From positions 434,001 to 498,000 of the forward strand of contig NZ_BONV01000001.1 of the NCBI RefSeq assembly GCF_016862895.1: a DNA stretch of 64,000 nt, read 5' to 3'. Below the pieces are notes generated by a model that worked only from the letters and a program-made list of their open reading frames with translations, was not told the DNA's origin and searched no databases. The position numbers and the translations under genes are program-made. This document shows, one piece after another, positions 25,053-33,865 of the stretch. Source of the stretch: Planotetraspora kaengkrachanensis (GTDB lineage: Bacteria; Actinomycetota; Actinomycetes; Streptosporangiales; Streptosporangiaceae). Numbering within the stretch: position 1 is the first letter of the stretch; each line of letters begins with the position of its first letter.

Positions 25053-26139
25053 CGCCCACGGACGGCCGCACCGGCCCGGCGGGACGTCGGACGGCCTTGG
25101 AGGGAGCCAGGAGACCGTCCTTGACGACGGTCGCGATGACGTTGGCACTAGTGACCACGACCGGAGAGGTGATCATCGCCGGAATCGCCACCGTGGTCCC
25201 ATTGACGACGGTGGCCGTGCCGTACACCGTCCGGCCGCTCCCGAGGTCGACGGCGAGCCGCGCCGCGTTGCGTGCCTCCGGCGCGACCGGTTTGTAGACG
25301 GTCATCGTCTGCGCGCCGTCCAGGATGCGCTGGATTGCCGCGGCCTCGGCACCCTCACCGGTCAGCGGAGTACCGGGCCGCAGGCGAGCCCGCACCATGA
25401 TCGCGGCCACTGCGGCCGCCATGTGGTCGTCGGCCACGTACACGCCGACCACCTTCTGCGGGCCGAGTACGGCGAACGCGTTCGCGGCGGCCGCGGCGGC
25501 CGTCTCCGGGCTGCGGGACGGGATGTCGTACTCCCTCCCGATGATCATCTGGCCGTCCAGGGCCGCGTGGGCGCCCGCCTTGACGTCGGCCGAGGCCCGG
25601 TCGACCGGCGACCCGTTGATCATCACGATCGCGCCGCCGCGCAACTCGCCGCGGGCCCTGATCGCGTCGAGCAGCGCCTGGCCCTGCATCCGGCCGATCT
25701 GGCGGTCGTCGTAGGAGACATACGCGTCGATCGGCCCGTTCGCCAGGCGGTCATAGGCGATGACCTTGGCCCCGTGGAACTTGGCCCGGGCGACCGCCGA
25801 CGCGATCCCCCGCACGTCCACGGCGCCGAGGATGAACACCTTGATCCCCTCGGCCAGCATCGCGTCCATCTGCCGTTCCTGCCGGGCGTGGTCGCGCCCG
25901 GCGTTGGCGTACACGACCTCGCATCGGGGGCACAGGGCGGTCAGGGCCCTGGTGATGTACGGCCGGTCGTACTTCTCGTAGCGGCTTTCGCCCTTCTCCG
26001 GAAGCAGCAGGCCGATCCGGAAGCCGTCGCGGACCGTGCCGACCGCGCCGAGCGGCCGTGGAGCCCCGCATGCCGCGAGGCCGATGAGGAAGATGAGGAA
26101 GACGCCTGGCACCGCGAAGCGAAACCCCTGTCTCCCCAC
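25042..26139 (-). CDS. Sugar ABC transporter substrate-binding lipoprotein (XylF-like)
   Basis: 365 residues. A lipobox (LIGLAAC) tethers it outside the membrane. The periplasmic-binding fold type I is clear: FRIGLLLPEKGESRYEKYDRPYI, ARQERQMDAMLAEGIKVFILGAVD, VIAYDRLANGPIDAYVSYDD, GAIVMINGSPVD, VVGVYVADDHMAAAV and GEGAEAAAIQRIL. This is the D-xylose-binding protein pattern. No permease or ATPase is next to it, so it is an orphan sensor or transport partner. Confidence 0.88.
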   Translation of the reverse strand: MGRQGFRFAVPGVFLIFLIGLAACGAPRPLGAVGTVRDGFRIGLLLPEKGESRYEKYDRPYITRALTALCPRCEVVYANAGRDHARQERQMDAMLAEGIKVFILGAVDVRGIASAVARAKFHGAKVIAYDRLANGPIDAYVSYDDRQIGRMQGQALLDAIRARGELRGGAIVMINGSPVDRASADVKAGAHAALDGQMIIGREYDIPSRSPETAAAAAANAFAVLGPQKVVGVYVADDHMAAAVAAIMVRARLRPGTPLTGEGAEAAAIQRILDGAQTMTVYKPVAPEARNAARLAVDLGSGRTVYGTATVVNGTTVAIPAMITSPVVVTSANVIATVVKDGLLAPSKAVRRPAGPVRPSVGVTH

Positions 26140-26554
26140 AGCAAAACCCCCAGGTAGCCGCCAAGAGCCATCACTTCAGGCCGTACCCGAGCATTTGCCG
26201 CATAATGCCCGCGGATACCTCGTACAGGCCGCACGCTGGGCCGTTCTTGGTGCTGATCACCCGAGTCGCGGCTCAACCACGGCCCCCGAACCGCCGACCA
26301 GAGAGGGAATCACGGTGATCGCCATGGCGGGCGGACATCGCGGGCGACGGAAGCCGAGCGGCCGCCGGTCCGGGATCCGGCTCCCCACGGATCTCCCGCC
26401 CGATTGCCCGCGCGGCCGTCACGTCAGGTTTCGCCGTCCCGTGCCAGGCCTTCAGGACCTGCCCGGGCTGATAACGATCAGCGCGCGTCCTCCGTTGGGA
26501 CGATCCACACAAGGACTAAGTTGTGAGAGACTCCTTCACTGCGGGGTTCACTGC

Positions 26555-26631
26555 GGGGCGGTAGCTCAGCCGGTCAGAGCATCGGACTCATAATCCGTGG
26601 GTCGTGGGTTCAAGTCCCACCCGCCCTACCA
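26555..26631 (+). tRNA. tRNA with anticodon CAT (elongator Met or Ile2)
   Basis: The acceptor GGGGCGG pairs with CCGCCCT (one G-U), the D stem is GCTC/GAGC, the anticodon loop CTCATAA carries CAT, and the T arm GTGGG/CCCAC is perfect with TTCAAGT. Discriminator A and an encoded CCA end it. CAT is Met unless the C is lysidinylated (Ile2); the sequence alone does not decide. Confidence 0.95.
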
Positions 26632-26828
26632 AGTTTGATCAGGGATTCGCCGCCTGAACTGCGGAAACTCTGATGATCGCCATCGCGGGGATATGCAACC
26701 GAAGGCCGCCAAAAGCAGCCGTATGCCAGTGGTCGCGGAACATACGCGGAATGCTCGCGGAGCCGTTTGCCCAGGTGAGCACGGCAGTTTCGGCGCTTCT
26801 CGGAACGATTCCGCGCCTATACGCCGAA

Positions 26829-26854
26829 GGACCCCGAGAGATCTCCCGGGGTCC
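26829..26854 (-). terminator. Near-perfect 26-bp palindrome after the integrase remnant
   Basis: GGACCCCG and CGGGGTCC pair around an AGAGATCTCC loop region, 20 bases past the integrase stop. Confidence 0.6.
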
Positions 26855-26874
26855 TGTGAGTTGATTCGGGTGCT

Positions 26875-27012
26875 TCATACCGTGAGCGCGTCCAAGATCC
26901 GGCGGTTTGCCAGTTCGCGTTGACCTTCGATGCACTTGGCGTAGACCCTGAGCATCACGTCCACGCCATGCCCTGCCCATTCCGCGGCTTCCGGCGCATC
27001 AAGGGCGCCGCT
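26875..27012 (-). pseudogene. Tyrosine recombinase (integrase) C-terminal remnant
   Basis: The last ~45 codons read DAPEAAEWAGHGVDVMLRVYAKC followed by EGQRELANRRILDAL. This is the end of actinobacterial phage/ICE-type integrases, including the GH motif and the nucleophilic Tyr of LRVYAKC. The upstream catalytic domain is gone. It lies 244 bases past the 3' end of the tRNA at 26555, the usual position of an integrase next to its tRNA attachment site. The remaining stretch 27013-27232 has no gene. Confidence 0.85.
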
Positions 27013-27232
27013 CCGCGCCGCCTCGCGGCCCCACGCCCGCTCGCCGGCCGGGCATGTGGCCTGGGGGCCGGTCCCGGCCGGCAGCAGCTCGGACCGCGGT
27101 TAGAGACATGACGGACCAGATTCCAGGGCCCCACAAACCACACTCCGTTGCCGGAAACCGCCTGCGACATGCCGATCGGTCTCGCTGCTGTCTCGCGACT
27201 CTGTCACCTATCGCATTCTTTCCAGGCGCCAC

Positions 27233-27589
27233 TCAGCGGTCAGGCACGGCCACCCAATCCTCCGCCCACCAGCCGTAACCGCTCTCGTCTTTGATCACGC
27301 CGACGATCCTGTTGTGTCGAATCTCTACGATGTAAAACTCATCATGCGGATCATCAAAGTGGAAGTGACACACGGGGCAGCCGAGGAGGACTCCTTGCGC
27401 CCATACGCCGGGGATACTGGGGTGCCCAATCCACTCCCATTCCATATCCCAGAAAAGGTCCTGGCCAAGCTCATAGTCCTGAAGGATGAGATCGCCATAG
27501 TAGAACTGCACAAACCATCCACTGCGATCCTCGCCGCACATAGGACAGTAGATCGCCTCGGGAACCGTGACCTGGTTGAACATCCCCAT
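27233..27589 (-). CDS. Hypothetical protein with two CPxC pairs
   Basis: 118 residues, rich in Trp, Tyr, Asp and Glu. IYCPMCGEDRSGWF and LLGCPVCHFHFDDPHDEFY give two CxxC pairs, likely a zinc site. Base composition is visibly lower in GC than its neighbours, which suggests recent transfer. AGGA lies 8 bases before ATG 27589; ATG 27598 is possible. It sits inside the element-scar region beside the tRNA. Confidence 0.65.
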   Translation of the reverse strand: MGMFNQVTVPEAIYCPMCGEDRSGWFVQFYYGDLILQDYELGQDLFWDMEWEWIGHPSIPGVWAQGVLLGCPVCHFHFDDPHDEFYIVEIRHNRIVGVIKDESGYGWWAEDWVAVPDR

Positions 27590-27756
27590 GGCGCACATCC
27601 TGTACGCCCCATTTGGACCCAGGCAAACGCTTATCGCCTCCGGCGGGGGCCTCGGCTCCGGGGTGAGCGTCCGATCAAGAGCGGCACTCCGTAGCTGGCT
27701 GAGGTGGAAGCCTGATCGCCCCGCCCGCCATCGGCCGCGCGGGTGAGTCGCGGTCG

Positions 27757-28011
27757 ATGCGCTACTCCGAGTTGTCCCGCAGGCTGGCCGGGGTCAGCCA
27801 GAAGATGCTCACCCAGACGCTGCGCTCCCTCGAGCGCGACGGGCTGGTCACCCGCACCGTGACGCCGACGGTGCCGGTCACGGTCACGTACGAGCTAACC
27901 GACCTCGGTCTCTCGCTCCACCACCTGATGCGCGGCATCAAGGTGTGGGCCGAGGCGCATATGGACGAGGTACTCGCCAATCGCGAGGAGTACGACACCC
28001 ACGTCACCTGA
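27757..28011 (+). pseudogene. HxlR-family regulator, N-terminus missing
   Basis: 84 codons: MRYSELSRRLAGVSQKMLTQ, LRSLERDGLVTRTV, YELTDLGLSLHHLMRGIKVWAEAH. These are the recognition helix, wing and C-terminal helix of HxlR regulators. The first ~30 residues (Cys and CxxxR-type N-terminal helix) are absent, and the bases in front do not encode them. It is either a remnant or an unusually short protein. Confidence 0.65.
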
Positions 28012-28108
28012 ACGCTCAGCATCAGCGCAGCCGGGCGCGGCGCGACCTTGTCAATGGCCGGCTCGTCGAATACCCCGCCGGCCTCACGGCGGTATGACAG
28101 CCACCCGA

Positions 28109-29005
28109 TCAGCGGGAGGTGACGGGGGTTTCGGACTCAACGCGGGTGAGTTTTTCGGGGTTGCGGACGTAGTAGAGGCCCGTGACGCGGGCGTTCTCCA
28201 CGCGGAGGGCCAGCACGCCGTCGATCACTCCGTCCAGGCGCAGGATGAGTCCGGGGTTGCCGTTGACCGTCGTGGTCTCACTGGTGAAGGTGCCGCCGGC
28301 CTTGGCGACGCTGCCGGCCATGTAACTGAGCACCTTGCCGGCGCCGACGACCGGCCGAAGGGCCGCCTGCTTGAGGCCGCCGCCGTCGCTGACGAAGACA
28401 ACGTCCGGGGCGAGCACGTTGAGCAGCCCCTGCAGGTCCCCGGTCACGAGCGCGCGCTGGAACGAATTCAGCGCTGCCCAGCCTTCTTCCGGGGAAACCG
28501 GTGCGCACGGCCGGCGGGCGTCGACGTGCCGGCGGGCGCGGTAGGCGATCTGGCGTGCGGCGGCGGGGCTCTTGCCGATCGCGGCCGCGATGTCGTCGTA
28601 GCCGAAGTCGAAGACCTCGCGCAGCACGAAGACGGCGCGTTCGGTCGGTGAGAGGGCCTCGAGGATGAACATGAGTGCCAGCGACAGGTTCTCGGCCAGT
28701 TCGACGTCCTCGGCCACGTCCGGCGCGGTGAGCAGGGGCTCGGGCAGCCAGGGGCCGACGTATGCCTCCCTGCGCCGTTTGAGGGTGCGTATCCGGTTGA
28801 GCGCCTGCCGGGTCGTGATCCGTACCAGGTAGGCGCGCTGGTCCCGCACCTGCGCCAGGTCGATCTTGACCCACCGCAGCCAGGCCTCCTGGAGGACGTC
28901 CTCGGCGTCCGCCGCCGATCCGAGCATCTCGTAGGCGACGGTGAACAGCAGATCGCGGTGGGCGAGGAATACCTCGGTCGCGGGGTCGGTGACGTGGTCG
29001 TTCAT
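28109..29005 (-). CDS. sigJ: ECF sigma factor, SigJ/ECF41 type with SnoaL-like tail
   Basis: 298 residues. Region 2 is FLAHRDLLFTVAYEMLGSAADAEDVLQEAWLRW and region 4 is LSPTERAVFVLREVFDFGYDDIAAAIGKSPAAARQIAYRARRHV. The C-terminal ~110 residues form a SnoaL-like domain (ALVTGDLQGLLNVLAPDVVFVSDGGG…LYYVRNPEKL), which in ECF41 factors modulates activity in cis. ECF41 genes usually neighbour the flavin-dependent or epimerase gene they control; the flavoprotein at 29262-30464 fits. Start ATG 29005 has GAGG upstream. sigJ is the usual actinobacterial label, not a proven orthologue. Confidence 0.9.
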   Translation of the reverse strand: MNDHVTDPATEVFLAHRDLLFTVAYEMLGSAADAEDVLQEAWLRWVKIDLAQVRDQRAYLVRITTRQALNRIRTLKRRREAYVGPWLPEPLLTAPDVAEDVELAENLSLALMFILEALSPTERAVFVLREVFDFGYDDIAAAIGKSPAAARQIAYRARRHVDARRPCAPVSPEEGWAALNSFQRALVTGDLQGLLNVLAPDVVFVSDGGGLKQAALRPVVGAGKVLSYMAGSVAKAGGTFTSETTTVNGNPGLILRLDGVIDGVLALRVENARVTGLYYVRNPEKLTRVESETPVTSR

Positions 29006-29206
29006 GGCGTGCGCCTCACTCCCTCGTGGTCGGCCCCACATGCCGTGAACAGGCCGTGGATATGTACCCGGTCCGAATACGCCACTGATCAGGCCACGTG
29101 AGGTGGGCGGGCTGGTGGGAATGGCGCCCCGGCGCCCGGCCACGGCATACGAGGCCGCGGCGTCGTGTGCTTGTCACTCCGGCTCGGCTCACTCCGGCTC
29201 GGCCTT

Positions 29207-29247
29207 CCTTCGGCCGGACCGGCCGGTCCGGCCGGTCCGGCCGAAGG
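29207..29247 (-). terminator. 41-bp palindrome, 20-bp perfect arms, after the flavoprotein gene
   Basis: The left arm CCTTCGGCCGGACCGGCCGG and the right arm are exact reverse complements about a single central T. It begins 15 bases past the stop of the gene at 29262-30464. Confidence 0.75.
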
Positions 29248-29261
29248 AGGAGACTCGGCGG

Positions 29262-30464
29262 CTAGGCCACGCGCCGGGTGTCGGACGGCGTCGTGCGTTG
29301 TTCAGGCTGAGGCGTTTCCAGGCGATCGGCGCTGTCGCCGTGGGATGCGCGGGAACTGGCCTTGCGTGCCCCGGACACCATCTGATTGAGGGGGAACCGG
29401 CAGGCGAACTCCTTGACTTTGGCACCGAGCCGGCCGCTGATGTGGAGCGCGTTCACTCTGTCGTCCAGGTAGGAGAACTGGGTGACGCCCCCATGTCGGC
29501 CGAGGCTGATGCACTGGCCGGCGAACATCAACCGGACGGGAGCGGGTGTCTTCCCCGCGATTCGGCGCAGGATCGTGGCGGCGGCCCCCGCGCCCAACTG
29601 CACAGCGGCCTGGCAGCTCATCCGGAACGGCCGGTCCATCATCGCCGCCGCATCCCCGGCAGCGAGGATGCGCACGTCGTCCACGCTGGTCAGCGTCGCG
29701 TCGGTGAGCAGGCGGCCTTCGGTGTCGGTGCGCAGCCCGCTGCGGGCGGCCAGGTCCGGGACCCGGAATCCCGCGGTCCAGATCGTCACCGCGCTGGGCA
29801 GCTCGCGGCCGTCTTCGAGCCGTACTACGTCGCGTGTCACTTCCTTCACCCTCGCGCGAGGACCTTCGAGGACGGTCACACCCAGCTCAGCGAGCCGGCG
29901 GGCGACCGGGCGGCGGCCCCGGGCATGCAGATATGGGCCGAGCACGTTGCCGCAGACCAGGGTGACCTTGCGGCCCAGTTCCGCCAGTTCGGCGGAGGTC
30001 TCCATGCCGGTCGGGCCGGCCCCGACCACTGTCACCGGAGCCGTCGCGGACGTCGCGGCCAGCACCGACCGCAGTCGTTCCGCCCCCTCGAGGTCCGACA
30101 CCGAATGAGCGAACTCTGCCGCTCCGGGCACACCAGGATCGGCGGCGCCGCTGCCCACCGCGTAGATGAGGTAGTCGTATGAGACCGTGCCACCGCCCGC
30201 CAGCGACACCCGGCGCTCGGCCGCGTCGATCCGGGTCGCGGTGTCGACCACCAGCCGGACGTTCCCGCCCAGAACCTCACCGAAGCCCTCGACCGCGTCA
30301 TCGGAGCCGGCCACGAACTGGTGCAGGCGGATCCGCTCGACGAAGTCGGGACGTCGATTGACCAGGGTCACCGACACGCCATCGCGGCGGGCCAGGCGAT
30401 TGGCCGCCATCACGCCCCCGTAGCCGCCGCCGACCACGACCACCTCGACGTTTCCGTTCATCAT
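29262..30464 (-). CDS. NAD(P)/FAD-dependent oxidoreductase (NDH-2-like)
   Basis: 400 residues. VVVVGGGYGGVMAANRLAR is the FAD-binding GxGxxG; PVTVVGAGPTGMETSAELAELG is the NAD(P)-binding GxGxxG; VRILAAGDAA is the second FAD motif. VQLGAGAAATILRRIAGK and the C-terminal ACRFPLNQ follow. This matches type II NADH dehydrogenase-like proteins, which pass electrons from NADH to quinones on the inner face of the membrane. No membrane anchor is evident. GAGGGAG precedes ATG 30464. It lies upstream of the SigJ gene. Confidence 0.9.
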   Translation of the reverse strand: MMNGNVEVVVVGGGYGGVMAANRLARRDGVSVTLVNRRPDFVERIRLHQFVAGSDDAVEGFGEVLGGNVRLVVDTATRIDAAERRVSLAGGGTVSYDYLIYAVGSGAADPGVPGAAEFAHSVSDLEGAERLRSVLAATSATAPVTVVGAGPTGMETSAELAELGRKVTLVCGNVLGPYLHARGRRPVARRLAELGVTVLEGPRARVKEVTRDVVRLEDGRELPSAVTIWTAGFRVPDLAARSGLRTDTEGRLLTDATLTSVDDVRILAAGDAAAMMDRPFRMSCQAAVQLGAGAAATILRRIAGKTPAPVRLMFAGQCISLGRHGGVTQFSYLDDRVNALHISGRLGAKVKEFACRFPLNQMVSGARKASSRASHGDSADRLETPQPEQRTTPSDTRRVA

Positions 30465-30658
30465 GTCTCCCTCGTGCTGTGGACTCGGCATCAAGACACC
30501 GGCCACGCATCCGGTGTAACGGCCCGCGGATGAGACTTGGAGCACATCGGAGAAGACTCGCCCGGCGGAACGATCATTCACGGTGCTGGAGCACCCTCTA
30601 TCCGCTGATCGGCGATCCCGTGTTGGCCGTCGATGCACTTGATGAATGAGGAGTTCGC

Positions 30659-31165
30659 GTGCCCGGGAAGATCACCAAGGAAAAGGTCCTGTGCTACGTC
30701 GTCCGCGACGGGCGACTGCTGGTGTTCCGGCACACCGACTACAGCTACGAGGAAGTCGGCATCCAGGTACCGGCCGGAAGTATCCGACCCGGCGAGACAC
30801 CCGAGGTAGCGGCCCTGCGCGAGGCACGGGAGGAGACCGGCCTGCACGACTTCAAGATCGTGCGCAAGCTCGGCGAGTCCGAATACGACATCACCCCGTA
30901 CCGGTTCGAGGTGCAGCGTCGGCACGTCTTCCACCTGGAACTGACGGAGCCCACCGCGGAGCGGTGGACCAGCCAGGAAGATCACGACGGCGAGCAGGAG
31001 CCGACTCGTTTCGAGTGCTTCTGGATTCCGCTGGAAGCCGCGCACATCCTCCAGTCCGGCCAGGGCGCCCTGCTGGGACGCCTGCTCGACTGCCATTCCG
31101 CCTGGTCGCGGCAGCACGAGGAGGCAGCCGATTTACCCTCACTAGAGTGTGATCATGGGCGTTGA
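30659..31165 (+). CDS. NUDIX hydrolase domain protein
   Basis: 168 residues. The Nudix box is present with all key positions: GSIRPGETPEVAALREAREE, then TGL (residues ~41-63). NUDIX enzymes cleave nucleoside-diphosphate-linked compounds; the compound is not indicated. GTG 30659 has GAGGAG 8 bases upstream. It is divergent from the flavoprotein and overlaps the next gene by 11 bases. Confidence 0.9.
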   Translation: MPGKITKEKVLCYVVRDGRLLVFRHTDYSYEEVGIQVPAGSIRPGETPEVAALREAREETGLHDFKIVRKLGESEYDITPYRFEVQRRHVFHLELTEPTAERWTSQEDHDGEQEPTRFECFWIPLEAAHILQSGQGALLGRLLDCHSAWSRQHEEAADLPSLECDHGR

Positions 31166-31490
31166 CGCGGCGCTGATGCGGGTGAACCAAGCTGGGACCA
31201 GCCCGAGGCGCAGGAAACTCACCGTCGTCGCCTTCGCGTCCGATCATGACGAGGCTTTCGTCCGCCTCATCGGCCAGATCCGCGGACGTGGCACGCATCC
31301 GATGCTGGAACGCGTCGACCCACACCGGAGTCTGATCCTGACACCGGCCGAGATGCCGCAGTTCCTCCAGGAACTCGCCCGGCTCCCAGCCCGCACAGCG
31401 CGAGACATGCAGGCGATCCGGAATCTCGAAGATCTCGCCCGGCAATGCGCCGCCGATCCGATGACCGAACTCCACCTGGACGGCGACTGA
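31155..31490 (+). CDS. Hypothetical protein, 111 aa
   Basis: A soluble, Arg-rich protein with KLTVVAFASDHDEAFVRLIGQI and RTARDMQAIRNLEDLARQCA as regular secondary-structure segments; I do not recognise a family. It overlaps the end of the NUDIX gene, so the two are co-translated. ATG 31155 is used; GTG 31149 is an alternative. It might be a small partner of the NUDIX protein; that is inference. Confidence 0.6.
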   Translation: MGVDAALMRVNQAGTSPRRRKLTVVAFASDHDEAFVRLIGQIRGRGTHPMLERVDPHRSLILTPAEMPQFLQELARLPARTARDMQAIRNLEDLARQCAADPMTELHLDGD

Positions 31491-31623
31491 CCCCCAGTCG
31501 GCTCGGTGGTCGGCCATCTCGCCCCGGAAGGGACCGGCCGCCACCGTCAGCACTGTTGGCCGGTGATCACGAAGTCTGTGAGGGGCGATGGGTGTCTTCA
31601 ACGAGAAAGCCGCCGCCACGTCG

Positions 31624-32313
31624 TCAGATGTCGGTGGCCTTGAGGCGGTAGCCCACGGAGGGGTCGGTCTGCAGGAAGCGGCCCTGTTCGTCGCCGAGTT
31701 TCTTGCGGATCCGGTAGGCGTACACCTTGAGGTAGTGGGTCTCGTGGGCGTACGCGGGTCCCCAGACGTGCTCCATGATCAGACGGCGGGTGCAGACCTT
31801 GCCGACGTGCCGAGCGAGATAGGCCAGGAACTCGAACTCCTTGGGCGTGAGGTCGAGCGGCGCACCGTGCAGGGTGGCCTCACAGTGCTGCAGGTCGAGG
31901 ACGAGGGCTCCGACTCGGAGTTCGCTGCCCTGGTCGTTTCCCGCGCCGGCGTTGTGGTGGTGGCGTAGCGCGACCCGCAGCCGGGCGTCGAGTTCGCGCA
32001 TGCCGAAGGGCTTGGTCATGTAGTCGTCCGCGCCGCCGTCGAGCGCTTCGACCTTGCGGTCCTCTGCGCCATCGGCGGAGAGGATGACGATGGGCGTGTC
32101 GGTCCACCCGCGGACACGGGTGCACACGTCCATTCCGTCCAGGTCGGGCAGGCCGAGGTCGAGCACGATGACGTCGGGTCGCCCCAACGCGACGGAGGAC
32201 AGTCCTTCTCCGCCGGTCTCAGCGGTGCTGACCTCGTGGCCGAGTGCCTGAAGGCCGACTCGGCAGGCGTTCAGAAGCGCGATGTCATCGTCGATGATCA
32301 GCACGGCCGGCAT
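31624..32313 (-). CDS. kdpE: Response regulator KdpE (OmpR family)
   Basis: 229 residues. The receiver domain starts VLIIDDDIAL (acidic pocket), has the phospho-Asp in VIVLDLGLPDLDGMD and the conserved Lys in YMTKPF. The C-terminal winged helix (LDLTPKEFEFLAYLARHVGKVCTRRLIMEHVWG…YAYRIRKKLG) is OmpR-type. It overlaps the end of the kinase gene by 29 bases. It is the last gene of the kdp operon and should activate it under K+ limitation or osmotic stress when phosphorylated by the KdpD kinase. Confidence 0.95.
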   Translation of the reverse strand: MPAVLIIDDDIALLNACRVGLQALGHEVSTAETGGEGLSSVALGRPDVIVLDLGLPDLDGMDVCTRVRGWTDTPIVILSADGAEDRKVEALDGGADDYMTKPFGMRELDARLRVALRHHHNAGAGNDQGSELRVGALVLDLQHCEATLHGAPLDLTPKEFEFLAYLARHVGKVCTRRLIMEHVWGPAYAHETHYLKVYAYRIRKKLGDEQGRFLQTDPSVGYRLKATDI

Positions 32314-33865
32314 GGCAGGATCTTTCTTGTAGTGGCGCGGCGACGGGCAGAGTGAAGCAGAAGCGCGCTCCGCCTCCGGGAGCGTCCTCGACCCAGATGC
32401 GTTGCCGGTGGGCGTCGACGAAGGTCTTGGCGATGGCAAGTCCCAGGCCCGAGCCGGAGTCGCCCTTCCGGCGCAGGAACAGTCCGAAGATCTCGCCACG
32501 CCGGTCGGGGCTGATGCCGGGGCCGTGGTCGGTGACGGACACGGCGATCGTGGTGGGATCGGCGCGCGCGGCGGCGATGGTGATCGGGCTCTCCTTCGGA
32601 GAGTGTCTGATGGCGTTTTCCAGCAGGTTGGTGAGCACCCGGGCGATGAGCACGACGTCGACGTCGATGAGGGGAAGGTCGTCGGGCAGGTCGAGGACGG
32701 GCGGGCTGTCGCGGCGGCCGGCGGGCAGGTCGGCGAGGACGGTGTCGACGAGGTCGTGCAGGTGGGTGATGCTCGCGCGGGGCTGGAGCATGCCGGCCTG
32801 TACGCGGCTCATGTCGAGCAGGTTGGTGACCAGGGCGGCGAGCCGGTCGACCTGGGTGTCGACCAGAACCGCGAGCTCGTGCCGTCCGTCGCGGCCGAGT
32901 CCCCCGCTCAGTTGCGGGTCGGCGAGGATGGACGAGGACGCCTTGATCGACGCCAGCGGGGCTCGCAGATCATGGGACACAGCGGCGACGAGCGTGCGGG
33001 CGAGCCGTTCGACCTCCTCGGTCAGCCCGGCGCGCAGGGCGTGTTCGCGCAGCTGCGCGCGTTCGACGGCCAGGGCGATCTGGTTGGCGAACAGCAGAAG
33101 CGGCTCGCGCTGCCGGCCGGTGATCTCGGTGCCGGACACGGTCAGCATGCCGACCGGCCGCCCGGCGGCGACGAGGGCGATCCCGAACGGGTTGGTCCTG
33201 TCAGGCCGTTCGGCGTCCAGGCTGGCGAGCCGGCCGGGAGAGGGCTGGAGCCGGCGCCGGTCGTCCTCGGTGAGGGGGGCGCCGGCCGAGGCGGCGATCT
33301 CGAGATCGTCGTTGCGGGGCAGCAGCAGGGCCACCTGGTGGGCGTCGAAGACGTCCCGCAGGGCGGTCACGATGACCGCGAGCAGTTCATCCAGCGGCTT
33401 GTCCTCGACCAGCAGGGCGGACAACTCGAACAGTTGCCGGATCTGCGCCGCCCGCTGCCGCGCCTGTGCGCGGGCGACGTTCATGCTGGCCACCACCCGG
33501 GCGACGGGCACCATGATCACCGCGTACACGCCGAGCGCGACCCAGTTCTCGCTCGCGCCCACATCGAGCGTCAGGTACGGCGGGATGAAGAAGAAGTCGT
33601 AGACGAGGAAGCCGCCGACGACGCTGACCACGCCGGCGGGGAAGCCGCCGATCACGACGCCGACCACGACGGGGACGACCAGCACCAGCGCGGTGGTGGC
33701 GATGCTCAGGTCGCCCCTGAACGGCAGCATGGCGAAAGTGAGGACGGCCATGGTCGCCAGGGCCGCGGACGACCCGGCGACGGTGAGCCTTCTAGCGGTC
33801 TTCGTTTCGCGACCCTCCCGCCACGTGATGATGCTGTCCATCATCGCTCCCGAGGCCGCGGTCAC
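32285..33865 (-). CDS. kdpD: KdpD C-terminal half: DUF4118-GAF-histidine kinase
   Basis: 526 residues. Residues ~20-115 hold the four DUF4118 helices (LVLVVPVVVGVVIGGFPAGV, DFFFIPPYLTL). A GAF domain follows, then HisKA with AAVSHDLRAPLASIK (catalytic His) and a HATPase (LLENAIRHSP, GPGISPDRRGEIFGLF, GSGLGLAIAKTF). This is the membrane kinase half of KdpD. Its GTG start (33865-33863) overlaps the TGA of the N-terminal half (33864-33862). ATG 33844 with GGGAG before it is another possible start. It phosphorylates KdpE. Confidence 0.93.
   Translation of the reverse strand: MTAASGAMMDSIITWREGRETKTARRLTVAGSSAALATMAVLTFAMLPFRGDLSIATTALVLVVPVVVGVVIGGFPAGVVSVVGGFLVYDFFFIPPYLTLDVGASENWVALGVYAVIMVPVARVVASMNVARAQARQRAAQIRQLFELSALLVEDKPLDELLAVIVTALRDVFDAHQVALLLPRNDDLEIAASAGAPLTEDDRRRLQPSPGRLASLDAERPDRTNPFGIALVAAGRPVGMLTVSGTEITGRQREPLLLFANQIALAVERAQLREHALRAGLTEEVERLARTLVAAVSHDLRAPLASIKASSSILADPQLSGGLGRDGRHELAVLVDTQVDRLAALVTNLLDMSRVQAGMLQPRASITHLHDLVDTVLADLPAGRRDSPPVLDLPDDLPLIDVDVVLIARVLTNLLENAIRHSPKESPITIAAARADPTTIAVSVTDHGPGISPDRRGEIFGLFLRRKGDSGSGLGLAIAKTFVDAHRQRIWVEDAPGGGARFCFTLPVAAPLQERSCHAGRADHRR

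Noticed and set aside
26639-26980. 113-codon minus-strand ORF past the tRNA
   Set aside because: It overlaps the real integrase remnant in a different frame and crosses the terminator palindrome.
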